Source of the DNA: Pseudomonadales bacterium
GTDB taxonomy: Bacteria > Pseudomonadota > Gammaproteobacteria > Pseudomonadales > UBA3067
Length of the DNA stretch: 6,563 nt
NCBI GenBank assembly: GCA_016763235.1
Contig: JAESUE010000382.1
Location: 1-6,563 of the forward strand
Direction of reading: 5' to 3'
How positions within the stretch are numbered: position 1 is the first letter of the stretch; the number at the start of each line of letters is the position of its first letter. The notes under the pieces are model-generated. The model made no database searches, was not told the origin of the DNA, and saw only the letters and a list, made by a program, of their open reading frames with translations. Positions 1-6,006 of the stretch are shown piece by piece. A program made the translations under genes and the position numbers.

Positions 1-702
1 ATGGTAAACCTTTTGCACATCATCCAGCTCATCCAGCATGGCTAAAAATTTTTCGAATAACGCCACATCATCACCACTAACCGTGGTGAAGTTATGGGCA
101 ACAAACTGTATTTCATCCACCTCAAAATTGATGTCGCCACAACAGTCAAGCAACGCCTGCTTTGCTTTAAAGTAATCGGTATGGGGCGCAAAGACAGATG
201 TTATACCATCTTCGTTTTCAATATCGGTAACGTCTACATCTGCATCCATTAGGGCTTCGAGCACCGCTTCTTCATCATCGTATTTGAAAACAAAAATCGC
301 CGAATGATCGAACATATGGCTGACACTGCCCTGAGTGCCTATTTTGCATTTGGTTTTGGTGAACGCTATACGCACATCGCCAAAGGTACGATTAGGGTTA
401 TCGGTAAGGCAGTCAATAATCGCCATGCTTCCACCTGGGCCATAACCTTCGTATCGCGCGGGGAAAAAGTCTTCACCCGCGCCACCCTGCGCTTTCGTAA
501 TGGCCTTATGAATAACATGCGTCGGCACTTGATCTTTTTTTGCACGATCAATCAGGTTACGCAAGGCCAGATTCCCCATGGGATCAGCTCCCCCTGACTT
601 GGCACAAACATAGATTTCACGGCCATAACGGCTATAGATTTTGGCCTTCATATCAGAGGTTTTTGCCATCGATTCCTTGCGGTTCTGATACGCTCTACCC
701 AT
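1..702 (-). CDS. YebC/PmpR family protein, YeeN (YebC2)-like; 3' end cut by the window edge
   Basis: The minus strand reads without interruption from the ATG at 702 to base 1, giving 234 residues. It begins MGRAYQNRKESMAKT and reaches DVQKVYH, which in the family lies a few residues before the C-terminus, so the gene is almost complete. Family-typical segments are KIYSRYGREIYVCAKSG (21-37), RAKKDQVPTHVIHKAI (53-68), ARYEGYGPGG (82-91) and SVSHMFD (126-132). The MGRA...KESMAKT N-terminus fits the YeeN/YebC2 subgroup rather than classical YebC, which starts MAGHSKW. The family was long annotated as DNA-binding regulators; later work on YebC-type proteins points to a ribosome-associated role in easing stalling at proline-rich stretches. 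Which applies here cannot be told from sequence. A GGGAG Shine-Dalgarno at 713-717 supports the ATG at 702. An alternative in-frame ATG at 669 (MAKTSDMKAK) has AAGGA just upstream. The neighbour nnrS points the same way but is about 300 bases away, so a shared operon is doubtful. Confidence 0.93.
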   Translation of the reverse strand, partial: MGRAYQNRKESMAKTSDMKAKIYSRYGREIYVCAKSGGADPMGNLALRNLIDRAKKDQVPTHVIHKAITKAQGGAGEDFFPARYEGYGPGGSMAIIDCLTDNPNRTFGDVRIAFTKTKCKIGTQGSVSHMFDHSAIFVFKYDDEEAVLEALMDADVDVTDIENEDGITSVFAPHTDYFKAKQALLDCCGDINFEVDEIQFVAHNFTTVSGDDVALFEKFLAMLDELDDVQKVYH

Positions 703-711
703 GTGACTGTT

Positions 712-728
712 GCTCCCTAATGATTATA
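712..728 (-). promoter_or_regulatory. Ribosome binding site and possible -10 box of the YebC-family gene
   Basis: On the minus strand GGGAGC lies at 712-717, nine bases before the ATG at 702, and is a good ribosome binding site. A perfect TATAAT lies at 723-728, with a loosely matching TTAGCA at 745-750 (16-base spacing). If this TATAAT were used, transcription would start close to the ribosome binding site and leave almost no leader, so the promoter part is tentative. Confidence 0.35.
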
Positions 729-948
729 AAAATGATGATTTTACTGCTAACTGGGGGTTTAGGGAAATGGGGGTGTTATAGCGAGGTGATTGTATTGGTT
801 TTTGCTAAGCTGAGCTGACCATGGTTTAGCTTGATGTATCGCTAAGACCTATATCGTAAACCAATACCTGTAAGCCCGTTGAACCTTTTCCAAAGCCAGG
901 AAAATGACGCAACCTCAACCATAGACTTTCTATAGCCTCCTTTCTTTC

Positions 949-963
949 TGACCTGACCTGACC
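949..963. repeat. Short tandem repeat, three TGACC units
   Basis: Three perfect head-to-tail copies of TGACC occur here, followed by one further T. The array lies in the gap just downstream of the nnrS stop codon. It is short enough to be chance or replication slippage, and no function is inferred. Confidence 0.6.
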
Positions 964-1003
964 TATTTATATAGCGTCAATCATCTTGCCCGGTCAGCGA
1001 CAG

Positions 1004-2218
1004 TTAACCTGGCCCACCATCCGGCCGAGGTGTTACAAGTATTTTAACGTAATTAAGCAAATAAATGACGAACGCCAAAATCCAGAATATTGCTGATAGC
1101 ATGTATCCATTGCTTGTAAATGCGCTGGGGAATAAGCCAGTAATCAACCTGCTTAAACCAGCCAACAGAATCAATACAAAGGCATACGTCATACTTGGGT
1201 GTGTGACCAATGGCCGGCCTGTATGACCTAAAGAAACCCGTGCAATCATAGAGAAGGTTAAAGAACCCATCGCACCCGCAGTAAAACTATGTATTGCAGT
1301 GCTTGAACTGACCGCAACGCCGAAATAGTGCATTGCAAATAAGCCAAACCCGAGAGGAAGAAACCAATAGGCTAAATGCAACGACCAAACCAAGGGGCTT
1401 GACCAAATAACCCAAGGCCGCCAACGAAGTGCTCGATAAGCATGACTCATAGCAGCAATAGCAAACAGGGCTGCCAACAGATTAGTAGGCAGCAGCGCTA
1501 TAGTATTGCTTATGTATAAGAACGCAATCAACCAGGTGGAAATCAACACTGTTTTTTCAAGCCACGCCAAGGGGTTTACTTTTTGCGTGCCAGTGCCGTT
1601 CGCCGTAAACATGGGAATAACTCGCCCACCGATAACCGTCATGAGTGCAGATACCAACATTACGGCGGCATACAAACCCCACTTATAATAACTCTGATCA
1701 CCCAGAATGACCGACAGGTGGGTAAGCAAGTTTGCAACGGCCAACAAAATCAGCACCGGAACAAAAAACAGATTACGGTAATTACCCGCCTTAATGACTA
1801 AATGAGCCATAAAAATTCCCGCCACAGGGAGAAAGCTGACATCTACCAAGGCGACTATCCATTTTTGCTCAATTAAATTTGTTGCCATCAAGAATCGTGC
1901 AATTAACCAAATGCTAAAAAGTAAAATGAGTGGCCTGCCACGAATAGCCCGTAGCCCTGTCCAATTTTGGACCGCCGTCAAAAGGAATCCAACGATGATG
2001 GCAGCCACATATCCAAATAGCATCTCATGGGCGTGCCAAAAACTGGCCGAGCCATAAGGGGAAAAAGTTACTCGGCCAGTTAATACTGCAGCCCAAGCAG
2101 CCAGCGCCAATACGGAAAATAGCGCACCAGCCAGAAAAAAAGGGCGAAATGCCTGACGCCAAACCACGGGGATTTTGCGCTCTTGCTCAGCATTAATCTG
2201 ATCATTCTTGTTTGTCAT
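1004..2218 (-). CDS. nnrS: NnrS family multi-pass membrane protein (nitric-oxide response)
   Basis: The gene encodes about 404 residues starting MTNKNDQ. It is almost entirely hydrophobic and fits the roughly 12-helix NnrS fold in the inner membrane. Diagnostic NnrS segments are FRPFFLAGALFSVLA (24-38), WHAHEMLFGYVAAIIVGFLL (61-80), GGRVIPMFT (197-205) and, late in the protein, H310 followed by GAMGSLTFSMIARVSLGHTGR (315-335). NnrS is described as a haem- and copper-containing protein that protects against nitrosative stress, and it is commonly under NO-responsive regulators. The conserved histidines H62, H64, H310 and H332 are candidate metal or haem ligands by inference. The open frame extends upstream to a TTG at 2245 (nine extra residues, MAAYRADLS if used), but ATG 2218 is preferred because it is a standard codon just ahead of the conserved region. 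Its ribosome binding site is weak. No NO reductase, nitrite reductase or flavohaemoglobin gene is in the window, so it stands alone here. Confidence 0.93.
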   Translation of the reverse strand: MTNKNDQINAEQERKIPVVWRQAFRPFFLAGALFSVLALAAWAAVLTGRVTFSPYGSASFWHAHEMLFGYVAAIIVGFLLTAVQNWTGLRAIRGRPLILLFSIWLIARFLMATNLIEQKWIVALVDVSFLPVAGIFMAHLVIKAGNYRNLFFVPVLILLAVANLLTHLSVILGDQSYYKWGLYAAVMLVSALMTVIGGRVIPMFTANGTGTQKVNPLAWLEKTVLISTWLIAFLYISNTIALLPTNLLAALFAIAAMSHAYRALRWRPWVIWSSPLVWSLHLAYWFLPLGFGLFAMHYFGVAVSSSTAIHSFTAGAMGSLTFSMIARVSLGHTGRPLVTHPSMTYAFVLILLAGLSRLITGLFPSAFTSNGYMLSAIFWILAFVIYLLNYVKILVTPRPDGGPG

Positions 2219-2262
2219 TGAGAGATCCGCTCTATACGCAGCCAATACACATGTTTACTAAA

Positions 2263-2279
2263 ATGCATATTGAATGTAT
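2263..2279 (-). promoter_or_regulatory. Candidate NsrR operator upstream of nnrS
   Basis: The plus-strand 17-mer ATGCATATTGAATGTAT closely fits the gammaproteobacterial NsrR consensus ATGYATTTAAAATRCAT. The left arm ATGCAT matches fully, the right arm has one difference and the central five bases differ in part. The site lies about 45 bases before the nnrS ATG. NsrR is a NO-sensing Fe-S repressor of the Rrf2 family, and nnrS is a known member of its regulon in several proteobacteria. The identification is by eye and no nsrR gene is in the window. Confidence 0.6.
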
Positions 2280-2295
2280 GTTTTGTGCTGGTCAA
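2267..2295 (-). promoter_or_regulatory. Possible nnrS promoter overlapping the NsrR-like site
   Basis: On the minus strand TTGACC (2290-2295) is a 5/6 match to a sigma-70 -35 box. It is followed after 17 bases by CAATAT (2267-2272), a weak -10 match. The -10 box falls within the NsrR-like palindrome, an arrangement in which a bound repressor would block RNA polymerase. The -35 box and spacing are good; the -10 box is poor. Confidence 0.4.
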
Positions 2296-2604
2296 CTAGT
2301 CGACGGTCAATCTCCACCGTGTCGCGTCGACCCTATTTGTGAATTAAAGATGGTTTCCCATCATACAACGCCGTCATTTCTGAATACCTTAAAGCAATAC
2401 ACCTTGGTCGATTTTGTTGGTCAAAAGCGCGAAAGTTTGATTCAAATATTCAAGCTCGAAGATAGACCTTACATTGTAGGTATTTTATATATAACGCTAC
2501 GAGCATAGCATCCTACTTGACCGCATAGGATGAAAACCCCCATAAACACATTGCATAATGTGCTTGGTCTTTGATGCATATTATAAATAAACTGAGAACT
2601 TCCT
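2280..2604. other. Divergent intergenic region, no supported gene
   Basis: About 320 bases separate the nnrS promoter from the plus-strand membrane-protein gene. A plus-strand frame runs to 2508 and, read from the ATG at 2263, would give a short product with several cysteines. It has no ribosome binding site, no recognisable domain and starts inside the NsrR-like site, so it is not called. The region also holds the inverted repeat at 2509-2532, and ATGCATATT at 2574-2582, which repeats the left arm of the NsrR-like site. A TATTAT at 2579-2584 could serve as a -10 box for the downstream gene, but no good -35 box accompanies it. Confidence 0.5.
2509..2532. repeat. Inverted repeat, 7-bp stem with 10-base loop
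   Basis: CATCCTA (2509-2515) and TAGGATG (2526-2532) are perfect reverse complements around a 10-base loop. Neither flank carries a T-run in the direction of transcription, so it is not a clear terminator. It lies about 70 bases before the start of the plus-strand membrane-protein gene and might be a protein-binding site or a transcript hairpin. Confidence 0.4.
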
Positions 2605-3201
2605 GTGCTTTACATTAAAAAAGATACTGTTAAATTTCATCATAAAAATAAAACCCATAAAGAAACGTTGTTAAAGTTTATTGCCCTACTTTCAATTCTA
2701 GTGGCTTATTTTGTATACATGAGCTGGAAGTATAATGCATCGACAGGGCTCAGTGTTTCGCTATTAACGTGGAGTTTTTTCGTTTTATGCACCCCCGTTG
2801 CTGATGGTGGATTTATCCTTGCATTCCCGATTCGATTATTATTCAAAATTAAAATGTCATTTACACAGGTTGTACTGTGGTTTGTTGCTATCGGGATTAA
2901 CGTATATATGTTCACAACAAGCCCCAGCACCTATGATTTCAATGTACTAACCAAACTATTAAAGCAGATTTTATCCGTGCCATATCCATACTGGAGTATT
3001 TTAATATTAAGCGCATTAGGCACTTTTCTATCCATATTCTTTGGTGATGAAATGATGGATGTCACTTCGCATAAACAAACAGAATTAAATCATCGCCATG
3101 GATTTAAATATCGAACCATTCTAACTTTAGGATTCGGCGTATTAACCGTGGTTGCTTATTATTATTTATTAAGCAGCTTGAATGTAGACTTGCCTGAATA
3201 A
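2605..3201 (+). CDS. Conserved-looking multi-pass membrane protein of unknown function
   Basis: The product is 198 residues. Translation is placed at GTG 2605 because an in-frame TGA lies just upstream; the ribosome binding site is weak (GAGAA). The N-terminus is basic (K5, K6, K10, then HHKNKTHK, 12-19). Likely membrane spans are about 22-40, 48-64, 85-104, 128-147 and 171-191. Two polar, motif-like segments stand out: PVADGGFILAFPIRLL (64-79), with charged D67 and R77 in an otherwise apolar stretch, and FGDEMMDV (146-153) after the fourth span, followed by a His/Lys-rich loop. The whole looks like a small family of bacterial inner-membrane proteins I have seen annotated only as hypothetical; I cannot assign a function. 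The gene is visibly richer in A and T than nnrS and the permease, which may indicate separate ancestry. It is transcribed alone, divergent from nnrS and convergent with the thioredoxin-permease pair. Confidence 0.8.
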   Translation: MLYIKKDTVKFHHKNKTHKETLLKFIALLSILVAYFVYMSWKYNASTGLSVSLLTWSFFVLCTPVADGGFILAFPIRLLFKIKMSFTQVVLWFVAIGINVYMFTTSPSTYDFNVLTKLLKQILSVPYPYWSILILSALGTFLSIFFGDEMMDVTSHKQTELNHRHGFKYRTILTLGFGVLTVVAYYYLLSSLNVDLPE

Positions 3202-3306
3202 TCACAAAAATATAACAATCACCGAAATAAGTCACATGCATTATGATACTAGCCACTAGTTCTACCTTGGGGCCGTTCTAAAAATAGTAATTTTTCATTC
3301 TAGCAA

Positions 3307-3319
3307 GGGCGTACCGCCC
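3307..3319. repeat. Small GC-rich hairpin
   Basis: GGGCG (3307-3311) and CGCCC (3315-3319) form a perfect 5-bp stem around a 3-base loop. It lies between two convergent genes, where terminators are expected, but no T-run follows on either strand. A second weak A/T-only inverted repeat (AAAAAT / ATTTTT) lies at about 3280-3295. The rest of the 240-base convergent gap shows nothing recognisable. Confidence 0.35.
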
Positions 3320-3408
3320 AGAGAACCACGCTGTATAAGGCAATCATGACGATTCGAGTACAGAACTGACACAACTATCGAGGGAAAAGTGTATTTTTAA
3401 AGCTAGCC

Positions 3409-3434
3409 CTTGGTTTGTCGCGTCAATGACCAAG
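3409..3434 (-). terminator. Weak candidate terminator of the permease-thioredoxin unit
   Basis: Just past the thioredoxin stop codon (3442), CTTGGT and ACCAAG (3409-3414 and 3429-3434) form a 6-bp stem with a 14-base loop. In the minus direction it is followed by a short GC stretch and then an interrupted T/A-rich run, so termination efficiency would be poor. It is listed because of its position only. Confidence 0.25.
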
Positions 3435-3441
3435 CCCTTAA

Positions 3442-3675
3442 TTACACCAACCACTGCTCAATTTGTTGGCGGTTGGGAATACCCCCTTTGTGTACAATAT
3501 TTCCATCTACCACAACAGCAGGGGTGCTCATAACCTTGTACGCCATGATTTGCGAAGGATCCTCGACCTTTTCCAGATTTATCTCAATAGCCTTATCACT
3601 CGCCACCTTTTTAATTAACGCCACTGTCTTTTTACATTTTGCACAACCTGAGCCTAAAACTTTAATATTTTTCAT
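3442..3675 (-). CDS. Small thioredoxin-like protein (redox-active disulfide protein 2 type)
   Basis: The gene encodes 77 residues starting MKNIKVLGSGCAKCKK. The pattern GxGCxxC with CAKC at 11-14, the cis-proline motif TPAVVVDG (51-58) and a C-terminal helix (IPNRQQIEQWL) match the small thioredoxin-like family often named redox-active disulfide protein 2 or MTH895-like. It lacks a signal peptide, so it should act in the cytoplasm. The start is ATG 3675 because AAGGAA lies seven bases upstream and the fold begins directly there; the open frame extends further upstream, but that part overlaps the permease 3' end and looks unlike the family. It follows the permease by 10 bases and its ribosome binding site overlaps the permease stop, suggesting translational coupling. 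Such small thioredoxins are commonly found beside ArsP/DUF318-type permeases; a role in handling thiol-bound metal or metalloid substrates is inference. Confidence 0.88.
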   Translation of the reverse strand: MKNIKVLGSGCAKCKKTVALIKKVASDKAIEINLEKVEDPSQIMAYKVMSTPAVVVDGNIVHKGGIPNRQQIEQWLV

Positions 3676-3681
3676 ATCTAA

Positions 3682-3688
3682 TTCCTTA
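3682..3688 (-). promoter_or_regulatory. Ribosome binding site overlapping the permease stop codon
   Basis: On the minus strand the sequence TAAGGAA joins the permease TAA stop (3686-3688) directly to the AAGGAA ribosome binding site of the thioredoxin gene, whose ATG is seven bases further on. A ribosome finishing the permease would therefore be positioned at the next start. This supports one transcript and coordinated amounts of the two proteins. Confidence 0.65.
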
Positions 3689-4687
3689 TAAAAAAGGGGA
3701 TAACGCGTTAAAAACCCAACCGACAAGGGTGAAAGCAACGAGCAGCATTGCAAACAATATAGCTAACAAGCGCCATTGCATCACCTGTTTTAACAGAATA
3801 AATTCAGGAAAACTTGCCGCCACAGTACTCATACAAAAAGCGAGCGTTGTGCCGATGGGCAAGCCATTGGCAATTAAACTTTCCATCACAGGAATAACAC
3901 CTGTAGCGTTAGAATAAAGAGGAACACCCAACAATACCGCTACGGGAACCGACCACCACTGGCCATCACCCAAATGCTCTTGAATCCAACCCTCAGGCAC
4001 AAAGCCGTGTAGTACTGCCCCTAAACCAACACCAAGAATAACCCACTTCCAAACCCTGCCAAAAATCTCCAGCATTTCTTGTTTGGCGAATTGGTGGCGC
4101 TCAGAGAGTAACATCCCTACACCAGAGACTGATGCCGTTTCACTTTTCGATGTTTTATCATTCCGCCCCTGTTTAAGCGCATCAGCCGCAAAAGACTGCA
4201 ACCATCGCTCTGCTTTAATCGCATCAAGAAATACACCACCCAAAATACCCACCGACATACCAATGACCACATAAAGAATCGTAAATTTCCAACCCAGCAA
4301 ACTCATGAGCAAGAGAACCGCAACTTCATTAATTAACGGCGAAGTAATCAAAAATGCCATGGTAATCCCAACAGGAATACCCGCTGAAGTAAAACCGAGA
4401 AATACAGGAATACTCGAACAAGAGCAAAAAGGAGTAATAGCACCAAAGCTAGAACCCATCACATAACCCACACCCTTGTGCTTACTAGCAAGGAAATCAC
4501 GCACCCGCTCAACGTTTAATGAAGCACGCAACAACGCGATGAAGTAGATCATTACCAATAGCAGTGCAAAAATCTTACTGACATCCTCCACGAAAAAGTG
4601 AAGCGCATCGCCCAACTTGGTTTGCGCAGTAAAACCCAGCAAGTCATAAATCAACCAGCTGGCGAAATCATAAAACACCTGAAACAT
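3686..4687 (-). CDS. Permease of the ArsP/DUF318 (YraQ, UPF0718) family
   Basis: The product is 333 residues with about eight membrane spans and a central cytoplasmic loop rich in charged residues (about 158-205). The signature is TPFCSCSSIPVFLGFTSAG (85-103), in which C88 and C90 form the conserved CSCS metal-thiol motif, followed by ITSPLINEVAVLLL (114-127). The second half repeats the design: VPLYSNATGVIPVMESL (255-271), then GLPIGTTLAF (275-284) and FPEFILLKQV (293-302), aligning with the first-half region around 84-127, so the protein seems built from two related halves. Characterised members include ArsP, which exports trivalent organoarsenicals; other relatives are linked to Cu/Zn efflux, and the substrate here is undetermined. 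The length fits the family. A strong GGAGGAAG ribosome binding site precedes the ATG. It is the first gene of a two-gene unit with the thioredoxin-like protein. No ArsR-type regulator gene is adjacent, which is common in other such loci. Confidence 0.9.
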   Translation of the reverse strand: MFQVFYDFASWLIYDLLGFTAQTKLGDALHFFVEDVSKIFALLLVMIYFIALLRASLNVERVRDFLASKHKGVGYVMGSSFGAITPFCSCSSIPVFLGFTSAGIPVGITMAFLITSPLINEVAVLLLMSLLGWKFTILYVVIGMSVGILGGVFLDAIKAERWLQSFAADALKQGRNDKTSKSETASVSGVGMLLSERHQFAKQEMLEIFGRVWKWVILGVGLGAVLHGFVPEGWIQEHLGDGQWWSVPVAVLLGVPLYSNATGVIPVMESLIANGLPIGTTLAFCMSTVAASFPEFILLKQVMQWRLLAILFAMLLVAFTLVGWVFNALSPFL

Positions 4688-4691
4688 CCAC

Positions 4692-4698
4692 TTCCTCC
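4692..4698 (-). promoter_or_regulatory. Strong ribosome binding site of the permease gene
   Basis: GGAGGAA on the minus strand lies four bases before the permease ATG at 4687. It nearly matches the anti-Shine-Dalgarno sequence and fixes the start codon. Confidence 0.7.
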
Positions 4699-5099
4699 AA
4701 GCCTTAAACCTGACTTACAATCAACCAAAAAAGTAACTATTCAGCGAACCCTGTAACGGTTAAAATTTGAGCGTGAGCTGAATCGTCACCCCAAAAAAAC
4801 AACGTACACAATTGTTATTACACTAGATAAGGCGACGTGCTTTACGGGGTAACTATCAGCAAGTATAACTGAGCCATAAAGATTTCTCTTACCTATATCC
4901 ACAGCGTTACAGCCACCCTGTAAAGCAGATCAACGAAACCAGAGAGCGAAAGAGGCGTACCAATAAAGCCGAAATAACTATCGGTATATTTGGGTCAGGA
5001 CCAGTTTTCATTTCTAACTCAACGCACTCTGGACACCATGCTATAAAAACTGGCACGCTATGACTTTCAACACACTACTTTGGATAAGAAGCCAAACAA
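4699..5099. other. Divergent intergenic region between the permease and ykgJ-like genes
   Basis: About 400 bases carry no supported gene. The stretch should hold the promoters of both flanking genes, but no clear -35/-10 pair was found for either. A TATAAA at 5042-5047 is a possible -10 box for the ykgJ-like gene. A hairpin at 4907-4923 (TTACAG, 5-base loop, CTGTAA) is perfect over six pairs and shares CCTGTAA with 4750-4756. GTAACTAT occurs twice (about 4733 and 4849). TTGGGTCAGGACCAGTTTTC at about 4990-5009 resembles the G-rich motifs seen next to RAYT-type transposases. Confidence 0.5.
4907..4923. repeat. Inverted repeat upstream of the permease and ykgJ-like genes
   Basis: TTACAG (4907-4912) and CTGTAA (4918-4923) are perfect reverse complements around CCACC. 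After one mismatch the pairing continues for two more bases on each side. It lies in the shared upstream region of two divergent genes, so it could be an operator. No T-run follows, so it is not a terminator. Confidence 0.35.
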
Positions 5100-5501
5100 A
5101 TGAAAGATTGCAATCAATGTGGAAAGTGCTGTATTAAATACGCCGACGGTGGACTATCAGCCACATTAGAAGAGATCAAAATGTGGGAACTTTTTCAACC
5201 TCACATCTACAAATACGTGCGCAATGGAAGCATATGGAATGATCCAGACACAGGAAAACAATTAACACACTGCCCATTTTTAGAGAAAACCCCCACCCAA
5301 AATAACGCCCCTCACCAAGAAAAATACACCTGCAGCATTTACCTAGACCGCCCAGAAGACTGTCGGCATTATCCAACCAGCATTTCAGAAATGGTGAGAG
5401 ATGAATGCGAAATGATTGAAGTCATCGATTTAAAAGACCCAAAGCGAGCACAAATAAAACTAGATGCGCTTATGAGCGACAGCCGTCCGCCCAATAGATA
5501 G
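5100..5501 (+). CDS. YkgJ-family cysteine cluster protein
   Basis: The product is 133 residues starting MKDCNQCGKCC. Eight cysteines are present: C4, C7, C10, C11, C58, C78, C88 and C103. The CxxCGxCC opening, the later HCPFL (57-61) and the YTCSIYLDRPEDCRHYP segment (76-92) define the YkgJ (CxxCxxCC) family, thought to bind zinc or an iron-sulfur cluster; its biochemical role is not established. It has no signal peptide or membrane span and should be cytosolic. The C-terminus (KRAQIKLDALMSDSRPP) looks natural for the family, so the gene seems complete although transposase debris begins three bases after the stop. The ribosome binding site is weak (AAGAAG, eight bases before the ATG). It appears monocistronic, divergent from the permease. 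Confidence 0.88.
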   Translation: MKDCNQCGKCCIKYADGGLSATLEEIKMWELFQPHIYKYVRNGSIWNDPDTGKQLTHCPFLEKTPTQNNAPHQEKYTCSIYLDRPEDCRHYPTSISEMVRDECEMIEVIDLKDPKRAQIKLDALMSDSRPPNR

Positions 5502-5503
5502 AG

Positions 5504-5587
5504 ATGCCCGATGGTTTGACGACCACGCCCTCGATTCATCACGTGGTAGTTTGCATTCAGGTATTTTATTCGTAGCGGTCTAGGCAT
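5504..5587 (-). pseudogene. 5' fragment of a RAYT/IS200-like (Y1) transposase gene
   Basis: From the ATG at 5587 the minus strand reads MPRPLRIKYLNANYHVMNRG, then RGRQTI, which is the characteristic N-terminus of REP-associated tyrosine transposases (the Y1 family related to IS200). After about residue 26 the similarity stops, and the frame continues as unrelated sequence antisense to the 3' end of the ykgJ-like gene. The catalytic HUH motif and tyrosine are absent, so the remnant is inactive. A GGGGGCGAGACG tract lies about 35-50 bases before this start; G-rich tracts followed by A/T-rich sequence are typical in front of such genes. Confidence 0.75.
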
Positions 5588-5949
5588 GCCAAGAGAACAA
5601 CTAAACAATATATTAATTCACGTCTCGCCCCCTTTTCTGCATAGCGACGCACCGTGCGATTAGAGATATCCAGATCGGGGATCTTCTCCTGTAACTTCCG
5701 CATGATTTTAACGCTACTCAGGCTAGGGAACTTTACGCGTTGAGATTTAATGTAATCGCGGTATAGATCGAGATACTTAGATCTTGATGGGTTTTTCAGT
5801 TGCCGGCTGATTGACACTTCATCCAATCGAAGATATTTACGCACTATATTACGCGACATGCCAAACGCGTTGGCGATAGCGCGAATAGACAAACCACGGC
5901 CTGAACCATAAAGCCCTTTAATTTTATGAATTACATTCCACTCCTTCAA
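5569..5949 (-). pseudogene. istA: IS21-family transposase IstA, N-terminal fragment
   Basis: The frame begins at TTG 5949, which has AGGGG just upstream, and reads LKEWNVIHKIKGLYGSGRGL onward. Residues 1-103 follow IstA closely: a helix-turn-helix at about 20-41 (LSIRAIANAFGMSRNIVRKYLR), then SRSKYLDLYRDYI (55-67) and DISNRTVRRY (94-103). From residue 104 the sequence is unrelated, continuing through the G-rich tract into the RAYT region to a stop at 5566-5568. Complete IstA proteins are several times longer and carry a DDE catalytic core, and a partner ATPase gene istB should follow; both are missing, so this fragment cannot transpose by itself. In-frame upstream codons reach a TAG without an ATG, which supports TTG as the start. 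Confidence 0.85.
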
Positions 5950-6006
5950 TATACCCCTGCAAAATACAGGGATGACACGGGCCTGACGGCCCGAAATCTA
6001 AAAAGG

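Larger units (their letters stand above)
703..1003. other. Intergenic region between nnrS and the YebC-family gene
   Basis: This 300-base gap has no convincing open reading frame on either strand. It contains three tandem copies of TGACC (949-963). A weak inverted repeat (GCTAA ... TTAGC, about 809-835) has no T-run after it in either direction, so it is not a recognisable intrinsic terminator for nnrS. A G-rich stretch lies around 750-775. Nothing else is evident. Confidence 0.6.

Noticed and set aside
304..818. Plus-strand open frames across the YebC-family gene and its upstream region
   Set aside because: They are antisense to a clearly conserved protein and resemble no family.
809..835. 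Inverted repeat downstream of nnrS as a terminator
   Set aside because: The stem is short and imperfect, and an A-run rather than a T-run follows it in the nnrS direction.
2219..2245. Upstream TTG start of nnrS, adding nine residues
   Set aside because: The extra residues are not family-like, the codon is rare, and ATG 2218 lies just ahead of the conserved region.
2212..2508. Plus-strand frame with several cysteines between nnrS and the unknown membrane-protein gene
   Set aside because: It overlaps the nnrS start and NsrR-like site, has no ribosome binding site and shows no recognisable domain.
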